A stretch of 64,000 nucleotides of DNA from Opitutia bacterium (GTDB taxonomy: Bacteria > Verrucomicrobiota > Verrucomicrobiia > Opitutales > UBA953), in assembly GCA_003569245.1 (NCBI GenBank), contig BGOM01000007.1, forward strand, positions 61,971 through 125,970, given 5' to 3'. The position numbers and the translations under genes were made by a program. Of the stretch, positions 7,592-15,539 are shown piece after piece. The stretch's first letter is position 1. Each line of letters begins with the position of its first letter. The notes beneath the pieces were generated by a model. The model had not been told where the DNA came from. It saw only the letters and a list, made by a program, of their open reading frames with translations, and searched no databases.

Positions 7592-8557
7592 TCATCCGAA
7601 ATGCCCGAAGCCCTTCGCGTTCACCGGTTGGCCGGTCGCGAGATCCAGGAAGCGACCGCTCCCCGCTTCGGTCGTGCCGAGGCGGGTGAGCGGGGTGAGC
7701 GGGAAGGCTTGGCGGAAGGATCGTTCCAGTAGGTCGGCGCGGTCCGCGGCGACCGTGAACAGCAGCTCGTAGTCCTCACCGTCGGTCAGAGCGTGTTCGC
7801 CGGCCGGTTTGCCGTCGGCCTTGGCGAGGGCGCGCGCGGCGGCGCTCAAGGGGAGGGCCCCTAGGTCGATCCGGGCATCGAGCTTCGGGCCGAGCAGGCC
7901 CGGCAAGTCCTTCGCGAGTCCGTCGGAGAGGTCGGTGCACGCGGTGACCTCGCCCTGGCCGCAAAGCCATTCGCCCTCGGCCAGCCGGGGCGTGAAGTCG
8001 AGATGGCGTCCGTAGAGCGAACCGCCGAGCTGGCCGGTGACGAAGATCGCGTCGCCAGGCGCGGCGGTACGGCGCGTGAGGATGCGGTGGGCGAAGCCCT
8101 GCAAAGCCAGCGTCGCCGCGAACGTGCCTGCGGTCGCGCGGCAGATATCCCCGCCCACCAGCCTCAGGCCGGCGCGTTGCGCCGCCTGACCGGCTCCGTG
8201 GGCGAAATCCTCCAACCACGCCACGTCCACGTCGGGCCCGAGTAACAGGGAAAGCAGGCCGTCGGACGGCGTGGCGCCCGCGGCGGCGAGGTCGGAGAGG
8301 TTGCGGTTCACCAGCTTGGCGCCGGCGCGATGGCCCGCGCAGGCCGCGTCGAAATGCCGCCCCAGCAGGACGGAGTCGATCGTGCTGGCGCGGTACTTCC
8401 GGCCGCCTCGCGTCGTGTCGAGGTGCGCGCAATCGCCGCCAGGACCTTCCGGGAAGGGTGGCGCGGCCACGCCCAAGGCCTGCACGACGCGGCGGATCAG
8501 CTCCTCCTCCGTGTGCCGGGCGACGGAGCGGTCGGGTAGGGTGGTGAGCGCGCCCAT
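7592..8557 (-). CDS. thiL: Thiamine-monophosphate kinase
   Basis: ThiL phosphorylates thiamine monophosphate to thiamine diphosphate with ATP. The 321-residue length is normal. Diagnostic segments are NRNLSDLAAAGATP (conserved SDxAAxG region), VGGDICRA (GGDTxR motif), TDLSDGLAKDL (DxSDGL) and LTDGEDYELLFTV. The N-terminal metal-binding region is unusual: it reads PGGDCAHLD where most ThiL have GDDAAV, and STIDSVLLGRHF where most have TTDxLVEGVHF. It is the last gene of a minus-strand operon and starts 3 bases from the end of the CPBP protease gene. Confidence 0.9.
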   Translation of the reverse strand: MGALTTLPDRSVARHTEEELIRRVVQALGVAAPPFPEGPGGDCAHLDTTRGGRKYRASTIDSVLLGRHFDAACAGHRAGAKLVNRNLSDLAAAGATPSDGLLSLLLGPDVDVAWLEDFAHGAGQAAQRAGLRLVGGDICRATAGTFAATLALQGFAHRILTRRTAAPGDAIFVTGQLGGSLYGRHLDFTPRLAEGEWLCGQGEVTACTDLSDGLAKDLPGLLGPKLDARIDLGALPLSAAARALAKADGKPAGEHALTDGEDYELLFTVAADRADLLERSFRQAFPLTPLTRLGTTEAGSGRFLDLATGQPVNAKGFGHFG

Positions 8558-8559
8558 GG

Positions 8560-9390
8560 TCAGAGCGAGGAGGCGTTAGGAGCCAGCTTCAGCCAAAGCA
8601 GGGTCGTGAAGTTGAAGGCCGCATGGACCGCTATGCAGGTCAGCAGTCCGAACCGGTCGCGCACCAGGCACAGGAAACAGCCGAAGCCCAGCAGGGGCAG
8701 GGCGGCCGACCAACTGAGGTGCACGGTCGCGAAGAGCAGCCCGGTCAGGATGACCGCCGGCCAGCGGGACGGCGGAAGCAAGGCTTTGAGACCCGGGTAG
8801 ATCATGCCGCGGAAGGCGAGTTCCTCCATGATCGGCGCACCGACCGAGACTGTCAGCGCCAGCATCATGAAGGTCCGCGACTGCATGGGCACGTCGAGCA
8901 CGAGCTGCACGACGGGTTGCGGTACGTCGGCCGGGGCGGCGAAGGGGAAGCCGTGCGCGGAAACGAAGGCCCAGACCGTATGGAGCAGCTTCCAGGTAGC
9001 CGCGCCCGCCAGTCCAAAGCCGAGGACGCAGATGAAGGCGGTCCAGACGTGGCGGGGCCGCAGTCTCGGCAGCGCCGAGAGAAGGTGATGAGGAGGGTGG
9101 ACCGGGTCGGTTGGCGCGGTCGGACCCCACGCGACCACGGCCCGCCGGGTGACTTTCAAACCCAGCATCAGGCCAGTTGCGACTAACTGGGCGATCAGTC
9201 CCATTTTTAGCTGGGAGGAGACCGAGGGCAGGATCTGCTCCGATACCAACCCCTGCACGAGCATTTTCTGTGTTTCCGGATAGACCCAGCCGAAGGCGGT
9301 CAGGCCGCCAACCAGCCCCAGCATGGCTTCTGCCGGAGTCACCGGCGCGGGTTGGTCCGGCTGTTCCTCCGAAACCAGCGCCGCAGCCAA
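8560..9390 (-). CDS. CPBP family intramembrane metalloprotease
   Basis: CAAX/bacteriocin-processing type membrane protease. All three CPBP motifs are present: EELAFRG (Glu-Glu plus Arg), FATVHLSW (His in a membrane helix) and HAAFNF (His and Asn). Several hydrophobic segments surround them. This frame opens only at a TTG at 9390 or the downstream ATG of MLGLVGG. An upstream reading frame shifted by one base (9339-9482) encodes what looks like the missing first helix, so the true gene may be frameshifted. It lies between the dihydroorotase-like gene and thiL. The substrate is unknown. Confidence 0.8.
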   Translation of the reverse strand: MAAALVSEEQPDQPAPVTPAEAMLGLVGGLTAFGWVYPETQKMLVQGLVSEQILPSVSSQLKMGLIAQLVATGLMLGLKVTRRAVVAWGPTAPTDPVHPPHHLLSALPRLRPRHVWTAFICVLGFGLAGAATWKLLHTVWAFVSAHGFPFAAPADVPQPVVQLVLDVPMQSRTFMMLALTVSVGAPIMEELAFRGMIYPGLKALLPPSRWPAVILTGLLFATVHLSWSAALPLLGFGCFLCLVRDRFGLLTCIAVHAAFNFTTLLWLKLAPNASSL

Positions 9391-9482
9391 ACCAGCCCGA
9401 GCACGCCGAGGCCGACCGAGTAGGCGACGCAGGCCCAGTCCCAGGCGGTGAAGGCACGGGCGAGCTCGAGGAGTTTTTCCAT
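9339..9482 (-). CDS. 47-residue membrane ORF, possibly the displaced N-terminus of the CPBP protease
   Basis: The ATG at 9482 lies 9 bases after the stop of the upstream dihydroorotase-like gene. The peptide has one hydrophobic helix (about residues 16-33, WACVAYSVGLGVLGLVWL) followed by a strongly basic end (RRWFRRNSR), a positive-inside anchor. It stops at TGA at 9339, about 50 bases inside the protease frame. The two frames differ by -1, and joining them near TGGTTTCGG would give a normal CPBP N-terminus. It is either a separate small membrane protein, or half of a frameshifted gene. Confidence 0.5.
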   Translation of the reverse strand: MEKLLELARAFTAWDWACVAYSVGLGVLGLVWLRRWFRRNSRTNPRR

Positions 9483-9491
9483 CAGGCCGGC

Positions 9492-10787
9492 TTAGGCTCC
9501 GTGCACCTGGTGGCCGCCGACGAACGTCGCGACCGCGCGACCGGTCAGGGCGCGCCCGTTCAGCGGGTTATTGCCCGACTTGGAGCAGAGCGTCTTCGCG
9601 GAGGGGGTCCACTTCGCCTTCGGGTCGAGCAGGACGAGGTCCGCCGCGGCGCCCACGCGCAGCGTGCCGGCGGCCAGGCCGAGGGCCTTGGCCGGTCCGT
9701 GGGTGAGGCGGGCGACCAGCAGGGCCAGGTCGGCCGCGCCCGAGAGCACCACGGCCTCATAGGCCGCGGAGAAGGTGGTCTCGAGCGAGGCCGCCCCGAA
9801 CGGAGCCTGGTCGAACTCGCAATCCTTCTCCGTCGCCGTGCACGGCGAGTGGTCGGAGCAGACGGCGTCGAGCGTGCCGTCGACGAGCGCGGCCACCAGC
9901 GCGGCTCGGTCGGCCTCCTCGCGCAGCGGCGGGTTCAGCTTGAGGCGCGTGTCGTAGTCCTTGAGCGCGGCGTCCGACAGCAGCAGGTGCAGGCCGGAGA
10001 CCTCGGCCGTCACCGGCAGGCGGCGCGCCTTGGCGCGGCGGACAATCTCGGCGGAACCGGCGGACGAGAGGTGCTGCAGGTGGATGCGGGCCTTGGTCAG
10101 CTCGGCGAGCAGGCAGTCGCTGGACACGACGATCTCCTCGGCGGCGCGGGGCAGGCCGCGGAGGCCGAGGCGGAGGGACCAGGCGCCTTCGTGCATCTGG
10201 CCGCCGTCGGTCATGCTGCTGTCCTGGCAATGGTCGAGCACCACGAGGTCGAACATCGCGGCGTACTCGAGCGCGCGCCGCATGATCTCGTTGTTCTGCA
10301 CGCCGGAGGTGGCGTCGGTCACCGCGACCACGCCGGCCTTCTTGAGGGAGCCGATCGGCGCGAGGGCCTTGCCTTCGTGGCCCTTGGTGAGCGTGCCGGT
10401 CGGCAGGACGCGCACGGCGGCGTCGCGGGCGCAGATCTCGCGGAGGAGCTGGATGGTGCCGACGTTGTCTGCCGCGGGCAGCGAGTCGGGCATCGTGACG
10501 ACGGTGGTGAAGCCGCCGGCGGCCGCCGCACGGGTGCCGGTGCGGACCGTCTCACGGGCCGTGCGGCCGGGTTCGCCGAGGCGGCAGTTGAGGTCGACGA
10601 AGCCGGGGGCGACGACCAGGCCCTTGCCCTCAAGCACGCGGGCCTTGGCCTGTTCGGCGGTGGTGAGCCGCTCGACGAACACGCCGTCGCGGACGAAGAC
10701 ATCGCCCTTGGCCTCGTCGCGGCCCGACGCCGGGTCGAGCACGCGCGCGCCGCGGATCCAGAGGGGGGAGGGGTCGGCGGGGTTCAT
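9492..10787 (-). CDS. pyrC: Dihydroorotase-like protein lacking the HxH metal site (PyrC'/PyrX type)
   Basis: Amidohydrolase of the dihydroorotase family, 431 residues. Dihydroorotase cyclises carbamoyl-aspartate in pyrimidine synthesis. The family frame is clear (APGFVDLN, EPGRTARETVRTGTRAAAAG, TMPDS, GALTxT-like regions, SDHSP, LNPPLR). The first metal motif, normally HxHxR-EPG, reads N67-C-R69-L-G71-EPG. Both histidines and the substrate-binding arginine are replaced. SDHSP and HLQHLSS remain. Such proteins are known as non-catalytic partners of aspartate carbamoyltransferase. It starts inside the stop of pyrB (ATGA overlap), so the two are translationally coupled. A catalytic enzyme should exist elsewhere. 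Confidence 0.88.
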   Translation of the reverse strand: MNPADPSPLWIRGARVLDPASGRDEAKGDVFVRDGVFVERLTTAEQAKARVLEGKGLVVAPGFVDLNCRLGEPGRTARETVRTGTRAAAAGGFTTVVTMPDSLPAADNVGTIQLLREICARDAAVRVLPTGTLTKGHEGKALAPIGSLKKAGVVAVTDATSGVQNNEIMRRALEYAAMFDLVVLDHCQDSSMTDGGQMHEGAWSLRLGLRGLPRAAEEIVVSSDCLLAELTKARIHLQHLSSAGSAEIVRRAKARRLPVTAEVSGLHLLLSDAALKDYDTRLKLNPPLREEADRAALVAALVDGTLDAVCSDHSPCTATEKDCEFDQAPFGAASLETTFSAAYEAVVLSGAADLALLVARLTHGPAKALGLAAGTLRVGAAADLVLLDPKAKWTPSAKTLCSKSGNNPLNGRALTGRAVATFVGGHQVHGA

Positions 10788-11725
10788 CGGGAGAGGGCCT
10801 TGGTGCAGAGGTGGAGGACGGCCATGCGGACGGCGACGCCGTTGCGGACCTGCTCGAGGATCACGGAGCGGGGGCCGTCGGCCACCTCGCTCTCGACCTC
10901 GACGCCGCGGTTGATCGGGCCGGGGTGCATCACGACGGCCTTGGGTTTGAGCCAGCCGGCACGCTCGGCGTTGAGGCCGAACTGCGAGGTGTATTCGCCG
11001 AGGGACGGGAAGTGCGTGGTCGTCTGGCGCTCGTGCTGGATGCGCAGCAGCATGACCGCGTCGCAGTCGCGGAGCGCGGACTTGAGGTCGTGGGCGAGGC
11101 GGACCTGCGGGAAGGCCTCCTTGAGCGCGGCCGGCACCAGCGTGGCCGGACCCGCGAGGGTGACCTCGGCGCCGAGCTTCGAGAGGCAGAGGATGTTGGA
11201 GCGGGCGACGCGGCTGAAGAGGATGTCGCCGAGGATCGTGACCTTGAGGCCGGCGACCTTGCCGAAGCGCTGGCGCAGCGTGAAGGCATCGAGCAGCGCC
11301 TGGGTCGGGTGCTCATGGGCGCCGTCGCCGGCGTTGACCACGGAGATGTCCAGCACCTCGCCGAGGTAGCGGGCGGCGCCCGCGGAGGAGTGGCGCATCA
11401 CGATGGCGTCGACGCCCATCGCACGGATGTTCAGGGCCGTGTCGCGCAGGGTCTCGCCCTTCACGAGCGAGGAGGCGGTGGTGTTGATCGAGACGACCTC
11501 GGCGCCGAGCTTCTTGGCGGAGATCTCGAACGCGGTCCGGGTGCGGGTGCTCGGCTCGAGGAAGAGGTTCACCACCGTGCGGCCCTTCATGAGGTCGAGC
11601 CCCTTGCCCGGGGCCAGGGCCGGGAGGAAACGGTCGGCCTGGCGGAAGAGGAGTTCGATCTCGGCGCGGGTCAGTTCCTCGATGCCGGTCAGGTCTTTCT
11701 TCGTCCAGGTGTCTTGTTTGGCCAT
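10784..11725 (-). CDS. pyrB: Aspartate carbamoyltransferase catalytic subunit
   Basis: Joins carbamoyl phosphate and aspartate, the committed step of pyrimidine synthesis. The 313-residue protein has the carbamoyl-phosphate motif STRTR at residues 59-63 and the conserved GETLRDT, MRHSSAGA and NAGDGAHEHPTQALLD segments. VMHPGPINRGVE lies near the C-terminus, where the aspartate-binding loop sits. It is the first gene of a minus-strand operon and overlaps the dihydroorotase-like gene by 4 bases. No regulatory pyrI gene is adjacent, consistent with the type in which a PyrC-like protein is the partner. Confidence 0.95.
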   Translation of the reverse strand: MAKQDTWTKKDLTGIEELTRAEIELLFRQADRFLPALAPGKGLDLMKGRTVVNLFLEPSTRTRTAFEISAKKLGAEVVSINTTASSLVKGETLRDTALNIRAMGVDAIVMRHSSAGAARYLGEVLDISVVNAGDGAHEHPTQALLDAFTLRQRFGKVAGLKVTILGDILFSRVARSNILCLSKLGAEVTLAGPATLVPAALKEAFPQVRLAHDLKSALRDCDAVMLLRIQHERQTTTHFPSLGEYTSQFGLNAERAGWLKPKAVVMHPGPINRGVEVESEVADGPRSVILEQVRNGVAVRMAVLHLCTKALSR

Positions 11726-11898
11726 GCTGGGTAGGTGCGTGGCCCCAACGAAGTTAGGACCATGGGGAAAGTGGGGAGGGGGAGGGGGTTGGCAAGAGGA
11801 AAGGGGGTGGGCAGCAGGCTGGCCCGCTGGCCAGTGGGCCAGGGGACAAGGCTAAGCGTGCCTTAGCTAGGGCTGACGCCGCATGCGACCTTAGGAAG

Positions 11899-11981
11899 CA
11901 GGGACAGGGTCAGGGAGAGGAACCGAGCGAACGACCGTGGTGCTCGGCTGTTTCCTTCCTCTGTCCCTGACCCTGTCCCTG
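11899..11981. repeat. Hexamer inverted pair, long hairpin after trpA
   Basis: The left arm at 11899-11922 reads CAGGGACAGGGTCAGGG then AGAGGAA; the right arm at 11956-11981 is its near-exact reverse complement. The loop itself holds CCGAGC and GCTCGG, which can pair and extend the stem. It begins 10 bases past the trpA stop, so it may also act as a terminator, though no T-run follows on the minus strand. It is one of the clearest inverted pairs of the G-triplet hexamer family. The rest of the gap (11726-11898) is G-rich and low in complexity, with no gene. Confidence 0.85.
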
Positions 11982-11991
11982 ATGCGGGGGA

Positions 11992-12783
11992 TTACCGTCC
12001 CAATAACTCCCGGACCTTCGCGCCGATGGCGGCGGGGGCGTCGGCGCGCCTGTCCTTGTGCGCGGCGATGACGTTGACGAGCGCGCTGCCGACGACCACG
12101 CCGTCGGCGACCTTGGCGATGGCCTGGACGTGCGCGGCGGTGGAGACGCCGAAGCCGACGCAGACGGGCAGGGTGGTGTGCTTCCTGATCTCGCCGACCG
12201 AGGCGGCGAGGTTGGCGGCGAGCTCCGAGCGCTCACCGGTCACGCCTTCGCGCGAGACGTAGTAGATGAAGCCGCTGGCGTGCCGGGCGATGAGCGCGAC
12301 GCGGGCCGGCGGGGTCGTCGGGGCGACGATGAAGATGTTGGCGAGGCCGTGCTGCCGCGAGGCGGCGAGGAGGTCGCCGGCTTCCTCCGGCGGGCAATCC
12401 AGGACCAGCAGGCCGTCGGCGCCGGCGGCCTTCACCTTGCGGCAGTACTCGTCGACCCCGAAGGAGAAGAGCAGGTTATAATAACAATAGAGGACGATCG
12501 GCTTGTCCGTGCCGGCGCGGGTCGCGGCGAGGATGTCGAGCAGGCCGTCGTAGGTCATGCCGCCCTCGAGGGCGCGCTGGGCGGCGAGCTGGTTCGTCAG
12601 GCCGTCGGCCAGGGGGTCCGAGAAAGGCACGCCGACCTCGAGGAGGTCGGCCCCGTTGGCCGCCAGCGCGAGGAGCACCGCCTTGGAAGTGGCGACGTCG
12701 GGGTCGCCGGCGCACACGTAGCTGACGAAGGCCGGGCGGCCTTCGGCTTTGCAGCGGGCGAACGTCTGGGCGATGCGGTCCAT
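11992..12783 (-). CDS. trpA: Tryptophan synthase alpha chain
   Basis: Cleaves indole-3-glycerol phosphate to indole and glyceraldehyde-3-phosphate. With the start set at the ATG at 12783 (MDRIAQTF) the catalytic residues fall at Glu49 and Asp60, in LLEVGVPFSDPLAD, exactly the Salmonella numbering. This supports that start over an upstream one. Other family marks are AGDPD, YYNLLFSFG, GLLVLDCPPEEA and VGFGVS. It is 263 residues. trpB is not adjacent, so the tryptophan genes are dispersed here. Confidence 0.95.
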   Translation of the reverse strand: MDRIAQTFARCKAEGRPAFVSYVCAGDPDVATSKAVLLALAANGADLLEVGVPFSDPLADGLTNQLAAQRALEGGMTYDGLLDILAATRAGTDKPIVLYCYYNLLFSFGVDEYCRKVKAAGADGLLVLDCPPEEAGDLLAASRQHGLANIFIVAPTTPPARVALIARHASGFIYYVSREGVTGERSELAANLAASVGEIRKHTTLPVCVGFGVSTAAHVQAIAKVADGVVVGSALVNVIAAHKDRRADAPAAIGAKVRELLGR

Positions 12784-12888
12784 CAAGCCGAGGCAAGCCG
12801 CCTTTGGGCGGGAGGGCAAGGCGACTTATTCGCCCGGCCCGCGGCTTTTACGCTTTGCCGGTGCTCCCGCCGCCCGCAGGCTGTCCGC

Positions 12889-13236
12889 ATGAGCCTGCAA
12901 CTCGTCCTGAAGTTCCTCGTCTCCGCCACCGTGATCGTCGGCGCCGCCGAGCTCGCCAAGCGGAACCTCACCCTCGGCGCGCTCTTGTGCGCGCTGCCCC
13001 TGACCAGCCTGCTCGTGATGATCTGGACGTGGGTGGACACCGGCGACCAGGCCAAGGTCATCGCGCTCAACTGGTCCATCCTCGCCTACACGATCCCGTC
13101 GTTCGTCCTGTTCCTCGCCTTGCCGTCCCTCCTGAAGGCCGGCCTTGGTTTCTGGCCGGCGTTGCTCGCGGCGTGCCTGCTCACCGGCGGCGTCTACAAA
13201 CTCTGCCAGCCCTTGCTCGACCGGGCCGGCGCCTGA
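12889..13236 (+). CDS. DUF3147 family membrane protein
   Basis: A 115-residue inner-membrane protein with four hydrophobic segments (LVLKFLVSATVIVGAAEL, ALLCALPLTSLLVMIW, YTIPSFVLFLALPSLL, WPALLAACLLTGGVY). The overall pattern and the motif RNLTLGALLCALPLTSLL match DUF3147, a family without assigned function. The start is the first ATG after the divergent trpA gene. A tRNA-Leu follows 49 bases downstream. Confidence 0.8.
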   Translation: MSLQLVLKFLVSATVIVGAAELAKRNLTLGALLCALPLTSLLVMIWTWVDTGDQAKVIALNWSILAYTIPSFVLFLALPSLLKAGLGFWPALLAACLLTGGVYKLCQPLLDRAGA

Positions 13237-13285
13237 GCATTCCGGGTTTGCCAGCCCGGCGGCCGCGGGTAAGGTTTCCGGGTCG

Positions 13286-13366
13286 GCCCGAGTGGTGGAA
13301 TGGCAAACACAGCAGACTTAAAATCTGTCGTCGCAAGGCTTACCGGTTCGAGTCCGGTCTCGGGCA
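13286..13366 (+). tRNA. tRNA-Leu (anticodon TAA)
   Basis: Class II tRNA with acceptor stem GCCCGAG/CTCGGGC and discriminator A. The anticodon stem is GCAGA/TCTGT and the loop CTTAAAA gives anticodon TAA, for leucine codons TTA and TTG. The variable arm is long (CGTCGCAAGGCTT region) and the T arm ends in GGTTCGAGTCC. CCA is not encoded; the next bases are CGA. Confidence 0.93.
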
Positions 13367-13372
13367 CGACGT

Positions 13373-14077
13373 TCAGCCTTTCAGCGAGAACGGCGTGAAG
13401 TCGGTCGCCGAATCGTCGGCGTCCACGCCCTCGGCGCGCTTGAGCCGCTCGCAGACCACGTAGGTCACCGGCGTCATCACGGCCTCGACGAGCACTTTGA
13501 AGGCCCAGTTGGCGGCCATGACCTTGAGCAGGGTCGCGCCGGTCCAGATCCCGGCGAACGCCAGCGGGTAGAAGATGAGGCTATCGACCGCCTGCCCCAC
13601 GATCGTCGAGCCGATGAAGCGCAGCCAGGCGTGGCGGCCTCGGGTGCGCACCTTGAGCTTCGCGAGCACGTAGGAGTTGAGGAAATCGCCGACGCAGAAA
13701 GCGAGGATGGAGCCCAGCGCGATGCGCCAGCCGCCGCCGAAGCAGAGCAGCAGGGCGGGCTGGAGCTGGGCGCTGAAGGGTTCGTGCGGGCTGGCGGGCA
13801 AGGTCAGCACGACCCAGGTCATCACGGTGGCGAAGAGCATCGCCGCGAAGCCCGCCCAGATGACGCGGCGCGCGAGGGCGTACCCGTAGACCTCCGTCAG
13901 GATGTCGCCGAAGATGTAGGATAGCGGGAAGAACAGGTTGCCCGCGCCGAACTCCGTCGGCCCGAGCAGCGGCAGGTCCAGCATCACCACCTTCGCGGGA
14001 CCGATGAGGTTGGAGCAGAGCAGCACGGCCACGAAGGCCCCGAGGATGAGGTCGTAGTAGCGGAAGCCGCGGTGCAT
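13373..14077 (-). CDS. Queuosine precursor transporter (YhhQ/COG1738 family)
   Basis: Predicted membrane importer of queuosine precursors (preQ0/preQ1 type), 234 residues with about six membrane segments. The signatures FPLSYIFGDILTEVYGY, FCVGDFLNSYVLAKLK and GSTIVGQAVDSLIFYPLAF are strongly conserved in this family. The gene is convergent with tRNA-Leu, and its stop lies only 7 bases past the tRNA. No riboswitch is evident upstream, in the 58 bases before the next gene. Confidence 0.9.
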   Translation of the reverse strand: MHRGFRYYDLILGAFVAVLLCSNLIGPAKVVMLDLPLLGPTEFGAGNLFFPLSYIFGDILTEVYGYALARRVIWAGFAAMLFATVMTWVVLTLPASPHEPFSAQLQPALLLCFGGGWRIALGSILAFCVGDFLNSYVLAKLKVRTRGRHAWLRFIGSTIVGQAVDSLIFYPLAFAGIWTGATLLKVMAANWAFKVLVEAVMTPVTYVVCERLKRAEGVDADDSATDFTPFSLKG

Positions 14078-14135
14078 GGGATGGAATCTGGAGGGAACGG
14101 GCGGGGACGCCAGCCGGGTCGGCGGAATCTCCCCC

Positions 14136-14780
14136 TCAGAGCGCGGTGCCCTTGGCCACGGCCAGTTCGCGCAGTTCCTGCAGCGGACGCTCGTAGGCCT
14201 TCAGGGCCTCGAGGTAGTCGGCGTTCTGCTTGCGGGCCGCCTCCAAGGTCGGCTCGGCCTTGAGGCGGGCGGCCTCGGCCTTGGCTTGGGCGGCGGCGGC
14301 GAGTTCCTCCTCGCGGGCGATGAGCGCGGCGGTCGCGGTGATCCCGGCCTCCAGTTGCACGTAGGTGTTCAGATCGGCCCCGGCCGCGGCCGCCGGGTCG
14401 TGCAGCAGGGCGGACAATTTCTCCTTCAGCGCGGCGTGCTTCTGGCGGAGTCCGGCGAGCCGCTCCGCGGCGGCCTGGGCGAGGGTATCCGATTGGCGCA
14501 GTTTTGCCTCGGTCAGGGATTTCTCCAGGAGCGTCCGGCGCAGTCCGAGGTACAGCTCGCGGGTCTTGGCGTAATTGGCCTCGCCCAGCAGCTTGGTCAC
14601 CGTCGGCTTGAGCTCCTCCGGCAGCAGGTAGCCTTTGCCGTCGATCCGGACCTTGATCTTGCCCGCCGGCTGGGCGTAGACCGTCGGGGGCAAGGCCGGC
14701 AACGGCGTCACCTCCGTCGGGGCGGCCATCGCGAGGATGGTCGCCGACAGCAGGGCGAGGAGGGCGGGGCGGGCCTTCAC
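14136..14780 (-). CDS. Secreted coiled-coil protein of unknown function
   Basis: Not recognised. The 214-residue protein has a signal peptide (LLALLSATILAMAAPT) and a short domain around residues 38-70 (KIKVRIDGKGYLLPEEL). A long Ala/Leu/Glu-rich region from about residue 75 to 200 is predicted to be helical coiled coil (QKHAALKEKLSALL, ARLKAEPTLEAARKQ). The start is GTG at 14780. Its place between a transporter and the efflux regulator gives no functional clue. Confidence 0.7.
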   Translation of the reverse strand: MKARPALLALLSATILAMAAPTEVTPLPALPPTVYAQPAGKIKVRIDGKGYLLPEELKPTVTKLLGEANYAKTRELYLGLRRTLLEKSLTEAKLRQSDTLAQAAAERLAGLRQKHAALKEKLSALLHDPAAAAGADLNTYVQLEAGITATAALIAREEELAAAAQAKAEAARLKAEPTLEAARKQNADYLEALKAYERPLQELRELAVAKGTAL

Positions 14781-14879
14781 AGGCCCATTCCTAGGCCTCT
14801 CGGTCGGCTCGTCAATGGCGGCTTGGCGTCGCCCGGAGTCCGTCGGACCTTGGGCGGCGGCGGAGAAGCGGTCGGCAGG

Positions 14880-15527
14880 TCAGGGTTTCCGTCGCGGGCG
14901 GGCGGTCGCCGGGGGCGCGACGGGGTCACGCCGGCGACGCGACGCCACGTGGTGCCGGATCATGGCCTCCACCTGTGGCCGCAGCAGCTCACCGCCCGTG
15001 TCGGCCAGCCAGAGCTTCACCATCCCGGCGTAGAGGCATAACGTCTCCAGGGCGGCGAGGCGGGGGTCCAGGCCGCGCTCGGTCAGCCCTTGCGCCGCGG
15101 CCTGCGCATAAAGCTCGCGTAGCTCCGTGGCGAAGGCTTCGCCCGCCTTCATCAATTCCGTGCGGACCGGGGCGAGCTCGTCCACGTATTCGCATTTCCA
15201 CAGCATGACCTCATAAGTCTGGCGCGCCGCCGCTTCCCCGCGGAGGCGGCGGACGGCCTCGAGCAGGGTCGTCTCCAGCCGGCGCAGCGCGTCGCCCGAG
15301 CCCGGCGGCCCCAGCCGCAGCAAGGTGCCCGTGTCGGCGCGGACCGCGCGGAAGAGGTCGGCCTTGTCGCGGAAGTGCCAGTAGACGGCCCCGCGCGTCA
15401 CCCCGGCTTCCTGCGCGACCTCCTCCAGGGAGGTGTTGGTGACGCCCGCCCGGCTGAAGACCTGTCGCGCGGATTCGACGATCCGGTGACGGGTGAGGGC
15501 GGCCTCCGCTTTCGTCTTGCGAGCCAT
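14880..15527 (-). CDS. TetR/AcrR family repressor of the adjacent RND pump
   Basis: DNA-binding repressor of 215 residues. The N-terminus (MARKTKAEAALTRHRI) and the helix-turn-helix (SLEEVAQEAGVTRGAVYWHFRD) closely match AcrR/TtgR regulators of multidrug efflux. The C-terminal ligand-binding half is helical and divergent, with an extra basic tail (SRRRRDP, RPRRKP). It is transcribed away from the RND operon. The gap between the two start codons is only 24 bases, and a 30-bp perfect palindrome there is the likely operator. Ligand unknown. Confidence 0.92.
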   Translation of the reverse strand: MARKTKAEAALTRHRIVESARQVFSRAGVTNTSLEEVAQEAGVTRGAVYWHFRDKADLFRAVRADTGTLLRLGPPGSGDALRRLETTLLEAVRRLRGEAAARQTYEVMLWKCEYVDELAPVRTELMKAGEAFATELRELYAQAAAQGLTERGLDPRLAALETLCLYAGMVKLWLADTGGELLRPQVEAMIRHHVASRRRRDPVAPPATARPRRKP

Positions 15528-15539
15528 GATGCAACAAAT

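Noticed and set aside
9177..11369. Plus-strand open frame across pyrB and the dihydroorotase-like gene
   Set aside because: Antisense shadow; pyrB and its partner carry diagnostic motifs in the other strand.
13286..14077. Integration site at tRNA-Leu
   Set aside because: No integrase and no repeated tRNA 3' end downstream; the neighbouring genes are housekeeping.
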